DNA of 64,000 nucleotides from Semisulcospira habei (GCA_036245525.1 BTPG01000003.1:139489712-139553711), one strand, 5' to 3'; positions 22,296 through 33,022 are shown, counted from the stretch's first letter. Numbers and translations: made by a program. The notes: generated by a model not told the origin, from the sequence alone.

Positions 22296-24235
22296 ATCTA
22301 CGTGAAAGTGAGGTCCGAAGTTACAGCGGTCATACAGTCTGCCAGGAGACAGTTCTACCAGGACAGGATCGACTCCAGCTCGTCGTCCAAGCAACTTTTC
22401 TCAGTCTTCAGTGAGCTGCAGGGAAAGCCCCGTACCACGCCCCTTCCGACGAATGTGCCAAGCCATGTCCTTCCACTACGTTTCTGCGACTTTTTCTCGG
22501 ATAAGATTAAGCACATCCGCTCTGAACTAGACTCATGTTCATGTGATCCCCCTACTTTTGGTGTGTATAATGGCCCTTCACTGTCTCGTTTCGAGCCAGT
22601 GACTGAGCAGGAGATCCATGAACTCATTATGAAATCACCAACAAAGAGCTGTGTGCTTGATCCCTTGCCCACGTCCCTCATAAAACAGTGTATTGATGAT
22701 CTCCTCCCACTGATTACCATCTACAGGTGCTGTGCCTACTCAGTTTAGACATGCTGTTGTGACACCGCTCTTGAAAAAGCCTGGACTGGACCCAAACGAC
22801 TTGAAGCATTTTAGACCTGTCTCTAACCTTCCGTTTATTTCAAAGATTTTGGAGAAGGTTGTTTTGAAACAGCTACAAAGCCATTTGTCTGGAAACGGTC
22901 TTTTAGAAATGCACCAGTCGGCATACAGAAAGGATCACAGCACGGAGACTGCTGTGCTGAGCGTCCTGGATGGTCTGCTAGTGAAGGCAGACGAGAGACT
23001 TGTCTCTCTCATTGCTCTGTTGGACCTCAGCGCAGCATTCGACACGCTCGATCATTCTGTTTTGCTGAAGAGGTTAGAGGTGACCTTTGGCATCCGTGGT
23101 ACCGCCCTGGCCTGGTTCACTTCATACGTTAAGGATCGTTCTCAGGCTGTTATTGTTAATGGCCAGCTATCTGCTTCTAGTCTTTTGTTGTGTGGAGTCC
23201 CTCAGGGCTCCGTATTAGGGCCTGTTTTGTTCACTCTATATTCACAACCTCTATCTGATGTAATTGCCGCCATTGAGTGTGATTTTCACAAGTATGCTGA
23301 CGATACTGAATTGTCAAGAAGTAGCGCGCCTAGCCATTTCAGCTCCGCTAAGATGAGCGTACAATGTTGTATAGACGACGTCCTGTCCTGGATGACTAGC
23401 AACAAACTTAAGCTTAACACTGACAAAACCGAAGTCATGCCTGCCGGCTCTCAGTCTCGCCTTAGTCTGATCGACGGCGAGTTCGCAAACATTGGTGGCT
23501 GCAGCGTTCCCTTCCAGAAATGTGTCAAATATCTGGGTGTGAAGATTGACTCGACGCTCTCCATGCATGATCATATCAGTAGCGTCTGCCGAGCTGGTTT
23601 CCTTGAGCTGCGCAGAATTGCTTCTCTCAGACCGTACAACAAACCAAGGGGAATCACTCAGCGCTGGACAGACGAACAGTTAGATCCCCTGCCCCCGCCT
23701 ATCAGGCACCCATTCTCTCAGACCGTATCTCACAGAAGGTACGGCGTCAAGACTTGTAAATGCATTCATTACTTCCAGGCTCGATTATTGCAATTCTGTA
23801 CTGGCAGGTTTACCGGCAGATCAGATTTCACGCTTGCAAATGATTCAAAACAATGCGGCGCGTCTCATCTTGAAGAAACGAAAGAGAGACCACGTTATGC
23901 CTCTACTGAAGCAGCTGCACTGGCTGCCCGTCAAATTCCGTTGCCAGTACAAAATTGCAATTTTCGCCTATCGGCATTTTGACGGATCTCTCCCGCCGTA
24001 CCTCTCTGCCAAGCTGTCTGCCTATCAGCCATCACGCACCCTCCGTTCCTCCAGTGAAAAGCTGTTAAAAATCCCGAAGCTCAACATGAAAACTGTCGGG
24101 GAGCGTTCTTTCACCTTTTTCGCCCCAAGTGTGTGGAACTCGCTGCCAACGGAAATACGGAATCTGCCCACATTGTCACAGTTCAAGGCTCACTTAAATA
24201 CTTTTCTTTTTTGTCGGGCATTTAACACTTAGCTC
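22296..24235 (+). pseudogene. L2-like LINE, RT nearly complete but broken
   Basis: Three frames make up one ORF2. 22302-22720 carries the pre-RT region. 22732-23636 carries fingers and palm: LKHFRPVSNLPFISKILEKV, then LLDLSAAFDTLDH, CGVPQGSVLGPVLF and KYADDTEL, so the catalytic aspartates are present. 23834-24232 carries the C-terminal blocks NNAARLILKKRKRDHVMPLL and VWNSLPTEIR. The first break near 22720 is a small deletion ahead of PTQFRHAVV. The second is a 77-bp insertion at 23637-23713. The endonuclease domain is absent by 5' truncation. No conserved 3' stem-loop is obvious after 24235. The upstream words GCACTACAGCAGGAGAT (22271) may be a PAL-2 remnant. Confidence 0.9.
23637..23713 (-). 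mobile_element. 77-bp insertion with 14-bp target duplication
   Basis: TCTCTCAGACCGTA occurs at 23623-23636 and again at 23714-23727, bracketing 77 bp foreign to the LINE frame. The insert contains CAAACCAAGGGGAATCAC, shared with 1787-2797 and 44544-44674. On the minus strand all three share the end CCCCTTGGTTTG and differ in how far they extend upstream, the pattern of 5'-truncated retroposons. Insertion plus duplication adds 91 bp and shifts the LINE frame. Confidence 0.9.
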
Positions 24236-24466
24236 ATAATTTATTTAGCTAACTGTTGACTGACTGCCACCTATTCTGATCCCAGAGGAAGTGAATGTAA
24301 GGTGTGGGGAAGGGATGGGGTGGTTTAAAGTAGTGCATAATTGTGCGTGTGTGTCTGAGAGAGGAAGGGTGTGCTGTTGTGCACAAGGTACACCTCTTGT
24401 CTCGGTCGCTAGTGGCTTGCGTACCGTGTCCCTCTACCAAAGATGGTCTTCCACATGTCTACGCCC

Positions 24467-24572
24467 GCAAGAGAAGTAACAAAAGTTCCTTTAGCCGGCG
24501 TCGGGCGCATTCAGCCCGGGCACGCAAGTGCGCGGACCGAATGCGCCCGACGTCGGCCATACAACCTCTTGC
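24467..24572 (+). repeat. PAL-5-like palindrome, variant
   Basis: GCAAGAGAAGTAACAAAAG opens, and the arms GCCGGCGTCGGGCGCATTC and GAATGCGCCCGACGTCGGCC pair around GGGCACGCAAGTGCGC. Relative to PAL-5, both arms carry GCGCATTCAGCCCG-type changes. Confidence 0.75.
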
Positions 24573-24788
24573 CTGCTGGAAAGCTGATTTGTTTGCGAAC
24601 TAGAATCACACAGAACCGGCGCTATTGTGTTCATTGTGGTCTTGGTCAACTCAGCTTTTGCACACAAGCGGCCGAAAACCTTCCTCTTCAAACTACTACC
24701 TTTCTTTGAGACCTTTTCGTCGCGTGAAACGGCTGAAGCCTCCTCCGTTTGACAAACGCAGGTGTAAAAATTGATAATTCAGTGCGAA

Positions 24789-25208
24789 CTAGAGGCATGG
24801 ATTCTCAAGTGATGCAGAGGCGCCTGAGAATCTGTGCCTGTTTTGCCGATTAAACGTAAGAGGATGCGCAGTGTGTGCACGACAGATAGATGATAGCGAA
24901 GTATAAGGCTGCGTCCATCTGCCTTGGACGAAAGTAAGTAAATTTCAGTTTTCGTCTGCAAGACGGCATAGGTTGGCATGTCTCCCTGCACCCTGCAGGG
25001 CCGCATGAGGATCTGTGATTCTTGCAGACGAAGGGGGTTTAACCACTTAAGCGCGTTGTAAAGATGCAAGATTACACACATCTTACACTGATTGCTGTCT
25101 TCGTTGCTGACGAAGATTTAAACAGGTTCCGTTCTTGTCAGCAAGAGGCATAGATCCTCATGCGCCCCTGCCGGAAGGCAGGGGCTCATGAGGATCTTCC
25201 CCTCTTGC
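24789..25208 (+). repeat. three PAL-1 hairpins
   Basis: 24789-24845 is short and diverged. 24954-25030 has perfect outer ends CGTCTGCAAGA/TCTTGCAGACG and centre CCCTGCACCCTGCAGGG. 25141-25208 is well preserved, GCAAGAGGCATAGATCCTCA with centre CCCCTGCCGGAAGGCAGGGG. Confidence 0.8.
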
Positions 25209-25367
25209 AGATGGAGAGAACTTAACCATTTAGACGTGGTGCATAGATGAGAGAAACTGTACATCCTACACTGATTGACGTGTGTGATAGTTTGCAGACG
25301 AATATGGGCATAGCTTCCGGAATAGCGGGAATATGATCCAAAATAGTTCAGCGCAATAAATCTTGTT

Positions 25368-25517
25368 CGGAAATCAGAAGTAGGTCAAACTTGCTCGTGT
25401 TTGAACGAAAACAGTGGATTAATAGCCCGGACAAATATGCGATATCGCATGTTTCTCCGGGCTTTTAATCCACTATTTTCGTCGAAACACGAGCAATTTT
25501 TCACCTCCTGATTTCCG
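25368..25517. repeat. PAL-10 palindrome, 150 bp
   Basis: CGGAAATCAGAAGTAGGTCA pairs with CACCTCCTGATTTCCG. The middle arms TTGCTCGTGTTTGAACGAAA and TTTCGTCGAAACACGAGCAA are near perfect. The core AGCCCGGACAAATATGCGAT closes on GCGATATCGC. A second copy of the core lies at 37581. Confidence 0.9.
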
Positions 25518-25977
25518 GAAATCGTATATATTAGCTGACAGAGTAAATTCTGTAGGTCCCCTTCAACTGCAAGGTGACATGAGCATATGTGCGGTGTGCA
25601 GATAAAAGGGGGTTAGGTAAGATATGGGAAGTTAAAGAAGACACGATAAACACGGAGAGCGGACTTCGGAGAGGGGACTCCTTTGGGTCGCGGACGACAT
25701 ATCAATCTTTGGTTCATCTTTACAGCCCCGTCTGGTTATTCACGCTGTGTCGATGAAGTTGTATCGCACATTCATCTCAGCCATTCACTTAAGGCTCCGC
25801 CACCTTAACCCCCCCCCCCCCCCGACCATCACCACACCACAACTAGCCACCCCCCCCCTCCCCATCCCCACCACCACCACCAACACCCCTACCCCTCCTT
25901 TATTCTAGACACCGTTTTTTTTTTTCTCCATCTCCTTTTTATGCACATAATTACTCCGGCTCGGCTTCGGCTTGGCT
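25518..25977. other. unannotated, with C-rich tracts
   Basis: C-rich runs lie at about 25809-25880. Otherwise I see no repeat or gene between the PAL-10 palindrome and the 3' end of the LINE on the minus strand. Confidence 0.5.
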
Positions 25978-25997
25978 TGACTTCGCGAACGAAGATT

Positions 25998-28112
25998 CTA
26001 TAGGGCTTGCCCACGTCGTCTGCAGGCATTTTCGTGGCTGCGGAGGCCAATCCGGGACAGGCAGGTTCGACCGCAGTGGCTGCAGGGGAAGGTCTGGTCA
26101 GGGTTCTGAGTTACGACGTCTCTGTCTTTTTTTCTTCTGAGCCGCTTGTCCTTAAGGTTAGCTCTGCGAGAGTCCTCAAAGGAGACGGCTGCCTTGTGAA
26201 TGGTGGAGCGCCAGGTGTCACGGTCCGCAGCAAGCGAAGACCACTGGCGGTGATCGATTTGGCAGGCACTAAGTGACTTCTTGAGACCGTCTTTGTATCT
26301 CTTCTTTGGTGCCCCTCTGAATCGGTGTCCAGTGGCGAGCTCGCCGAACAGAGTGATCTTGGGTAGGCGATGATCCTCCATCCTGGAGACGTGCACCGCC
26401 CAGCGAAGCTGTGTCCGCAGCAGCAAAGCCTCGATGCTCACAGTTTCAGCCTGTTCAAGGACCTCGACGTTGGTGACATAGTCACTCCAGTGAATGCTGA
26501 GGATGGTACGCAGGCAGCGCTGGTGAAAGCGTTCGAGGAGTCGTAGTTGGCTGCGGTAGAGGGCCCAGGACTCGGAACCGTACAGCAGGGTGGTGAGGAC
26601 GACAGCTCTGTACACGCTGATCTTGGTGCCTTTTTTCAGCTGTTGATTGTGCCACACCCGCTTGAATAGTCGCCCGAAAGCACTGTTCGCTTTTGCCAGC
26701 CTGTTGTCCAGCTCCTTGTCCAGCTTGGCGTCTGACGTGATGATACATCCAAGGTAGGTAAACTGGTGTACAGACTTCAGTTCGGACTCGCCGATGGTGA
26801 TGTGGGGAGGGCGATGCTCTTCCTTGGGTGCCGGCTGATGAAGGACCTCTGTCTTTTTCAGACTGACCTCAAGTCCAAAGAGCTGGGCAGCATCTGCGAA
26901 GCAGGACGTAATGCGCTGCAAGGCTCTCTCTGTGTGTGCAACGAAGGCAGTGTCATCAGCGAAGAGCAGCTCACGAATCAGTTGGTCTAGGGTTTTCGTG
27001 TGGGCCTGCAGTCGTCTGAGGTTGAACAGGCTGCCATCGAGACGATACCTGATGTACACTGCGTCGTCATCGTCGAGGTCCACTGTGGCCTGCTTCAACA
27101 TCATGCTGAAGAAGATGGTGAAGAGGGTCGGTGCCAGCACGCAGCCTTGCTTCACGCCGTTGCGAATGGGGAATGGTTCTGAGAGGTCACTGTTTAGTCT
27201 GACCTGGCCTTGCTGGTCCTCGTGGAGCTGGACGATCATGTTGAGGAACTTTGGGGGACAACCTAGTCGCTCCAGGATCTGCCACATACCTTGCCTGCTC
27301 ACAGTGTCAAACGCTTTTGTTAGGTCGACAAACGTTACGTACAGCCCTTTGTTCTGCTCGCGGCACTTCTCCTGAAGCTGTCTCAGCACAAAGACCATGT
27401 CGGTGGTACTCCTGTTGGCTCTGAAGCCACACTGGCCCTCTCGGAGGTGGTCTTCAGCGATGGCAGGTACCAGCCGATTCAGGAGCAACCTTGCGAGAAT
27501 TTTCCCGGCAATGGACAGCAGGGTAATTCCACGATAATTAGAGCAGGCAGACTTCTCTCCTTTGTTCTTGTACAGGGTGATGATGACTGCATCACGGAGA
27601 TCCTTTGGTAGTGTTCCTTTTTCCCAGCAGCAGAGAAAGAGGTATTGGAGCTTGTTGTGCAGTGCTGGGCCTCCATGTTTCCAGATCTCTGGCGGGATTC
27701 CGTCAATGCCTGCTGCTTTGCCACTCTTGAGCTGGTGGATCGCTGTGAGGGTCTCTTCGGCGGTGGGCGGTTCGTCCAATTCAACCTTTAGTGGAAGGTG
27801 TGGGATTTGGAAGATGACTGTTTCTTGAACAGTGCGCTCAGCGCCGAAGAGGTCCTGAAAGTATTCCGACCAGCGGTTCAAGATGGAGGTATTATCTGTG
27901 AGGAGTGCCTGTCCATCAGCGCTTCGCAGGGGACTTTGTACCAGGTGCCTAGGGCCATACACTGCTTTCAGTGCTTCGTAGAAGCCCCTGTAGTCACCGT
28001 TGTCAGCGCAGAGCTTGGTCCTCTGTGCGAGTCTGGACCACCACTCGTTCTGGAGCTCTCTAAGCTTGAGCTGGAGACTGCTGCAGATGAGGCGGAAGGC
28101 AGACTTCTTCAA
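25998..28112 (-). pseudogene. LINE E reverse transcriptase, long intact frame
   Basis: This 704-codon frame is the largest in the window. Approximate order: LKSGKAAGIDGIPPEIW (~130), NYRGITLLSIAGKILARLLL (~195), FVDLTKAFDTV (~265), GVKQGCVLAPTLF (~320) and LLFADDTAFV (~395). The LLYGSESWALYRSQLRLLER and HWSDYVTNVEVLEQAETV blocks follow. A C-terminal C-x2-C-x12-H-x3-C zinc-finger-like motif lies near residues 675-700, and the frame stops at about 25998. All polymerase motifs look intact. It is called a pseudogene because the upstream linker and endonuclease are in other frames. A second copy of the 3' part lies at 52368-53460. Confidence 0.9.
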
Positions 28113-28448
28113 AGGGCAGGAAGGCTGGGCTAGGTGGGCCTGGTGGGCGGCTCTTTTTTTTTGCTAGAAGTTCCTGGATCTCTACGTCGTTTTCGTCAAA
28201 CCAGTCTTTGTTCCTCTTTCTGGCAAAGCCCAAGACTTCCACAGAGGATTTTACAATAACAGTTTTCAGTTGTTCCCAGAGTGTTTCAGGGGAGGAGTCT
28301 GCTGGATCAACTGTGTCTTTGAGCATGCGCTGTAAATCGACCTGAAGGGCAGCTTTCTTGTCGTCACGCTGAAGGCTGGCAACATCAAGCTTTTTCTTGG
28401 GGGGGGGGCCCCTTTCTTGGGTTTCAGCTTGAGGCGGAGCCTGAGTTT
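28113..28448 (-). pseudogene. LINE E linker region with two frameshifts
   Basis: The frame DTVDPADSSPETLWEQLKT...KRNKDWFDENDVEIQELLA links endonuclease and polymerase. Frame is lost near the T-run at about 28151-28162 and near the G-run at about 28400-28410. Both are homopolymers, so true mutation or sequencing error could explain them. Confidence 0.8.
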
Positions 28449-29231
28449 TCAGCGAACAAGGCGGTGGTCAGTGTGGCACTCTGCGCTGGGCATCACTCTG
28501 GTGAGGAGGACGTCACTGCGGTCCCTCTGACGCACTAGGACATAGTCGATAAGGTGCCAGTGCTTGGAGCGAGGATGCATCCAGGTGGTCTTTCGACTGT
28601 CCTTTTGCTGGAAAGTAGTGTTGGTGATGACAAGTTGCTGCTCTGCACAGAGCTCCAACAGTAGGCGACCATTGTCATTGCAGTTCCCAACGCCATGCTT
28701 GCCAAGGACTCCTTTCCAGGCTTCAGAGTCTTGGCCCACTCTGGCGTTGAAGTCGCCAAGGGTGATGACTTTGTCGTCTGCAGGGGTGCTCTGCAGGAGG
28801 CTGCGCAGGTCAGAGTAGAACTTGTCTTTTTCTGCAGGCTCTGCCAGGAGGTTTGGGGAGTACACACTGAGAAGGGTGACGTATTGCTGGTGTCTCAGTG
28901 GGAGGCGCATGGACCTGATGCGGTCGGAGTGACCCGTTGGTAGGTTTTCCAACTTAGTCGCAATGGGGGTCTTCACCATGAAGCCCACGCCTGAGAGCCG
29001 TCTTTCTGATGCAGGCCTGCCTGACCAGTAGAGGGTGTAGCCAGCGCCAAGTTCTTGGAGGCTGCCTTCCTCCGGAAGGCGTACTTCGCTGAGCGCGGCG
29101 ATGTCGATGTTTAACCTCCGCAATTCATGGGCAATGAGGGCGGAGCGACGTTCAGGGCGTCCGCTGTCTGCTGTGTCGAGCATGGTTCGGCTGTTCCAGC
29201 ATGCTACGTTGAGTCCGGTCGTGATCGTCAT
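28449..29231 (-). pseudogene. LINE E apurinic-like endonuclease domain
   Basis: The 260-codon frame starts MTITTGLNVACWNSRTM, the usual opening of LINE endonucleases. Conserved signatures follow in order: AALSEVRL with the metal-binding Glu, SVYSPN, LGDFNARVG with catalytic Asp and Asn, LIDYVLV, and the C-terminal HTDHRLV with the catalytic His. This nuclease nicks target DNA to start target-primed reverse transcription. It sits directly upstream of the polymerase in the same orientation. The domain itself looks undamaged; the break is downstream. Confidence 0.9.
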
Positions 29232-29880
29232 GAGAGTGGATCCATTGTTTTTTCTTGATTTCTGACCGCATGAGAAGATGCCCGTTGACCGCGGCTAGCC
29301 AACTGGGGTTACGAGGGGATGAGCTTTGGTTAGGCCACCTTTTCTAGGCCCCTCTCCGTATGGAGCAAGCAGTGCTGTCCCTAGAGAAGGCTGCTTGGTC
29401 GTTCAGGGTGTGCCGAGTGACGTTGTCATCCCCAGGTCAACATCAGGCGACCAATATCCTGAACCGCCTGCATGCAGGTTTGAGACTGCGGCTTCCAGTG
29501 ACATCTTTCACCTGCCGTTTTGCCCCTTGCCCATCGCTACAGGACTTGGAAAGTTCAGTGTCATAGTCCGTGGGCGTTTCCTAAAGCCTGCGCGGTGGAG
29601 CTTTTTGGTGGAGTGCAGTGTGCGCAGTACTGGCCCCACTCTTTAAACCCTTGGTTCGTTTGCCATGGCCTAGCAAGCTGGGACGGTGGCATCGAGGTCC
29701 TCGGGTCGTAGGTTTTATATCAGACTGTCCTTGTCTTAGTCTCTGGCTCAAAAGCCTTCCCCGGAGACACGGGGGCTTTGATGTCAGGGGTTTCCTCCCT
29801 TAGCCTTTCCGCAGCCAAGCGGCCAGGCCTGCAAGGCAGCAGGGGACTCGTGGGGGCCGGGGTCGTCTATGTCCCGTGCA
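29232..29880 (-). mobile_element. LINE E 5' leader
   Basis: About 640 bp of GC-rich sequence without a matching frame precede the endonuclease start. Its distal limit is unclear, near TGCAGATGTGAACATCTGCC (29878-29897). If this is the true leader, LINE E is close to full length, about 3.9 kb. Confidence 0.55.
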
Positions 29881-30006
29881 GATGTGAACATCTGCCCACT
29901 GCCCAATTACTCCATCTGGAATCAATCTATCCATATAGACCTATACACATCAATCTGTACACATCAGTCCGTACACATCAATCTACCCACATCAATCTGC
30001 ACACAT

Positions 30007-30273
30007 GGAACACTCTCCCACTCTCTCTCCGTCAGAAACACTCTCCTCCTTCCAGTCCGCCCTCAAAACTCACCTCTTTCAACAGTTCTAGCACTACATC
30101 ACCACACTCCCCACCCCAAGCTGACCGTCGTAATGTATTTTCACTATTTGTGGTACGTGAGTCATTGTCTAAAGCGTGCGCATGCGTGCGCGAGTTGTGA
30201 GTGCGCGCTTAGAGTTATAATTATTATAAGATAAGCGCATTATAAATACCGTAATTATTATTATTAATTATTA
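30007..30273 (+). mobile_element. LINE B-family 3' end, 267 bp, with target duplication
   Basis: The insert begins in the C-terminal codons (WNTLPLSLRQK). It ends GATAAGCGCATTATAAATAC followed by ATT units, matching the 3' end of LINE B (45690-46000, opposite strand). TCAATCTGCACACAT (29992-30006) and TCAATATGCACACAT (30274-30288) are a 15-bp duplication with one mismatch. The target was a short tandem of ACACATCAATCT units. Confidence 0.85.
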
Positions 30274-30312
30274 TCAATATGCACACATCAATCTACCCGC
30301 ATCACGTAACTC

Positions 30313-30347
30313 TTTAACCCTTTGGCTGTCGGCAGCCAAAGGGATAA
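30313..30347 (+). repeat. PAL-3 element, minimal collapsed form
   Basis: TTAACCCTTTGGCTGTCGGC leads straight into GCAGCCAAAGGGATAA. Only the terminal stem remains, 35 bp, with the whole interior deleted. Confidence 0.85.
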
Positions 30348-30433
30348 CACCTTGAAATTGCAAGAATGTCAGATTATCCCCAATAAATTCCTACTCACTT
30401 AATCATCCTTCGTCACAGAAAACCGCCAACTAA

Positions 30434-30561
30434 AGGAACCTGGGGTCAGTTGTGTGAGCGAGCTTAGTCCTGCACCAACCACTAAGCAAGGTGCGCCGCT
30501 ATAGCGGCGCACCTTGCTTAGTGGCTGATGCAGGACTAAGCTCGCTTATGCAACTGGTTCC
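30434..30561. repeat. 128-bp palindrome, unassigned
   Basis: AGGAACCTGGGGTCAGTTGT pairs with GCAACTGGTTCCT. The inner arms GCGAGCTTAGTCCTGCA and TGCAGGACTAAGCTCGC are exact, and CCACTAAGCAAGGTGCGCCG meets its complement at CTATAG. No second copy was seen. Confidence 0.9.
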
Positions 30562-30803
30562 TGGCTCCATGCCCCAAAAAATAAATGCTAATAGATCGTA
30601 TAACCACCTTTATAAACGTTCTTGGCATGTATAACGATGATGCAAGACAAAAAAAAGGGGCTAACTTTGATTATGAAGTTTGAATTTCGTGAAATAAAAG
30701 GCTTTTCTGTTTGCTACGTAGAAGAGTTCTCCCATTGCTCACAGACAAGGGACAGTTACAAACAAAATCTGTGCCTGACCACATGGATTGTGAAAGGAAG
30801 GGT

Positions 30804-30905
30804 AGAAAATTCTTCGTTCAGGCTTGGCAACATTGAGAAATTCAAACCGATTTCAGAAAATTCTTCGTTCAGGCTTGGCAACATTGAGAAATTCAAACCG
30901 ATTTC
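30804..30905 (+). repeat. 51-bp tandem duplication
   Basis: AGAAAATTCTTCGTTCAGGC starts identical 51-bp copies at 30804 and 30855. The duplication preserves frame within a 134-codon open frame (30622-31026) of no recognised family. Confidence 0.95.
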
Positions 30906-31273
30906 TCGACAAATAATATTGGTTAAATCAAAGCCTGTCCTGGATCAGATCGTTTTAATGCAGTTGAACTCCGTGTGCGTTGTAGTGACTTATAAGTTTC
31001 TCTGCAGCAGAGAGCGCGAACAGTAATTTTGAACAAGTGGGGGGGGGGGGGAGGAGGGGGGGGGAGGGAGGAGGGGGGAGGGAGAGTGGGGGGCAACTGC
31101 TGCATAATTTCCTACTTTAAGAGGAAAATAACCAACAGCGAATGAAAAAAAATTGGGTGCGGCCATAAGTGTCCAAGGAAAATGATTGTAATCCCTCATT
31201 TTTGTTCGCAAACGCGTGAAACGGGTTGACACGCGCTCTCAATCTTCGGTACAGTTGGAGCCCATTTCGCTCA

Positions 31274-31339
31274 GCAAGAGACGTAGATTGACATGATTAC
31301 CTGCGACTGCAGGGGCTCATGTGAATCTATGTCTCTTGC
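31274..31339 (+). repeat. PAL-1 hairpin
   Basis: GCAAGAGACGTAGATTGACATG pairs with CATGTGAATCTATGTCTCTTGC around CTGCGACTGCAG. Confidence 0.85.
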
Positions 31340-31508
31340 AGGTCAAGGGCTGTGTCGTTATCAAAAATGTTTGTTACGAAGTGCAGTATATAACGGTCTA
31401 ATTCAAAACATTTTATTAAGTATTGATTTGTCCCGTTGCTGGAACGACGTAATCGCAGTGTAACTACAACAAGACACTGTGTGCAAACTATATGTTGACA
31501 GGCTCAGA

Positions 31509-31760
31509 CTTCAACCCCTTTCTTGCCGGGAAAAATTGAACACCACCCAGCTGTAAGAAGTGTAGATCCTCTTGAGCCCCCGCTATCGCGGGGGGCTCAT
31601 GAGGATCTATGCCTTTTGCCAAATTCACTTTGACGGCGGCCCCGCTACCTTTGGGATCTGTCCCTCTTGCTGAAACCACTTTGCGTGCATGTTTCTTGGA
31701 TGACTGGGGATCTTTGCGTTTAATTTGCAATAGTGTCCATGAACACAGTCTGAGTCCACT
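31509..31760 (+). mobile_element. PAL-1 element with both flanks
   Basis: The left flank is CTTCAACCCCTTTCTTGCCGG with ATTGAACACCACCCAGCTG. The hairpin is 31552-31619, centre CCCCCGCTATCGCGGGGG. The right flank has TGAAACCACTTTGCGTGCAT and ends near CACTAACGTTTAAGGGGC. Confidence 0.75.
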
Positions 31761-31877
31761 AACGTTTAAGGGGCTAATTCAAAACGTTTTATTACGCATT
31801 GATTTGTCCTAATCGCTGGACCGTCGCCACTGCAAAGTTTGATAGACATAATTACAAGAGACTGTGTACAAACTATG

Positions 31878-32083
31878 TTAACTCATTCAGCCCGGCGCAC
31901 GTATTTCCCAAATTTGGTAGGCGTCATCTAATGACTATGCACCATTTGCAGGAGATGGATCGACCATGATAATTCAAGGGCAGTGCCAGATTAGCTTGGC
32001 GCCGACAGCTAATCTGGCATTACCCTTGAATTATCATGGTCGACCCATCTCCTGCGGTAGTGCGTCCGGGCTGAATGGGTTAA
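31878..32083 (-). mobile_element. PAL-2 element, inverse orientation, TTAA-bounded
   Basis: TTAACTCATTCAGCCCGGCG to GGGCTGAATGGGTTAA. The long flank with GGCGTCATCTAATGACTATG is on the left, the reverse of 10772-10985. The hairpin arms are intact and the centre is shortened to GGCGCCGACAGC. Confidence 0.9.
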
Positions 32084-32292
32084 TAGGTAAAATGTTTTTT
32101 CTTGGTCCTTCTTAGCGTTTTTCTTATTTTGTCGGACTGGTTATTTTCTTTCATCGCAAAATAAAGTTTAAAGCGATGTGCTTTAGGGTGGGCTTTGCTA
32201 AGATGTACCGATATAACGGGTTGTCAGTGCCGTCTTCCCTCAAATACGACTTTTTTTAAACCGATCTTTTCACAATCCTCGTGAGTAGGTAC

Positions 32293-32660
32293 ACTTAACT
32301 ACCATTACGCATAAATCTGAAGACACATTTCAGCACCATTTGTGTTTGGCATGCCTTGTCGACACACCTAATGAACTTTAACAGCAGTTCGGACACGCAG
32401 CAAAAGCACACGCATAACTTGATCGCACTTATTTATTCTGCACAGCCGCTAGGTGTCCAATTTTTGTTGTAGCTGGTTCTCGCACTGAAAGTGTTGTATT
32501 TCTAGAACGGAGTGGAGTCATTGTCAGGTTACTTGCTGAACTGGATTATTCTGTGTCTAGATGAACCATAACTAGACCTGTGTGTAGCGTTTCTTAACCG
32601 TCTGTTACAAAAGTGTATCTTTGGACAGTTACGGCGGTAGTTGGCCTTTAACAGGGGGTT
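32293..32660 (+). repeat. dispersed repeat R1, uninterrupted copy
   Basis: It aligns with 1437-1786 plus 2811 onward and runs through TATCTTTGGACAGTTACGGC without the foldback. It therefore gives the pre-insertion state. Confidence 0.8.
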
Positions 32661-32815
32661 TTCTGCTGCCCCTGGTGCAAATCGGTGGAACTCTTCTTCT
32701 CATAAAGGAGGAGAAGAGCAGATAAGTCTTTCTGGAGCAGGCCCATTTAACTAGCTATTGTGAAAACCATTTGCAATAGCTTGGTCATAGCTCATATATT
32801 GATCATATTACTATC

Positions 32816-33022
32816 ATGATGGAACAGGAGAACAATGCTAATCGATACACACACTCTGATGAAGAGACAGGACAACAACTGCTTTCTTCGACCAGCGATC
32901 ATAGCTCGCAAAAGTTCAGTCCGACTAAAAAGGACGGCACTTTCATAATCATTTTTACACTGGTATTTGACAACGAACTAAGCGCCGTGAACTCCGCACG
33001 CGGAAAATCGATTACTCACTAG
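32816..33022 (+). other. 68-codon open frame, unrecognised
   Basis: The frame starts MMEQENNANRYTHSDEETGQ and has a balanced, non-repetitive composition. It overlaps no repeat family I could identify. It might be a short exon, but no family or clear splice signal supports that. Confidence 0.2.

Noticed and set aside
26007..26276. Plus-strand frames opposite LINE E (26007-28133)
   Set aside because: They are shadows of the minus-strand reverse transcriptase frame, which carries all the motifs.
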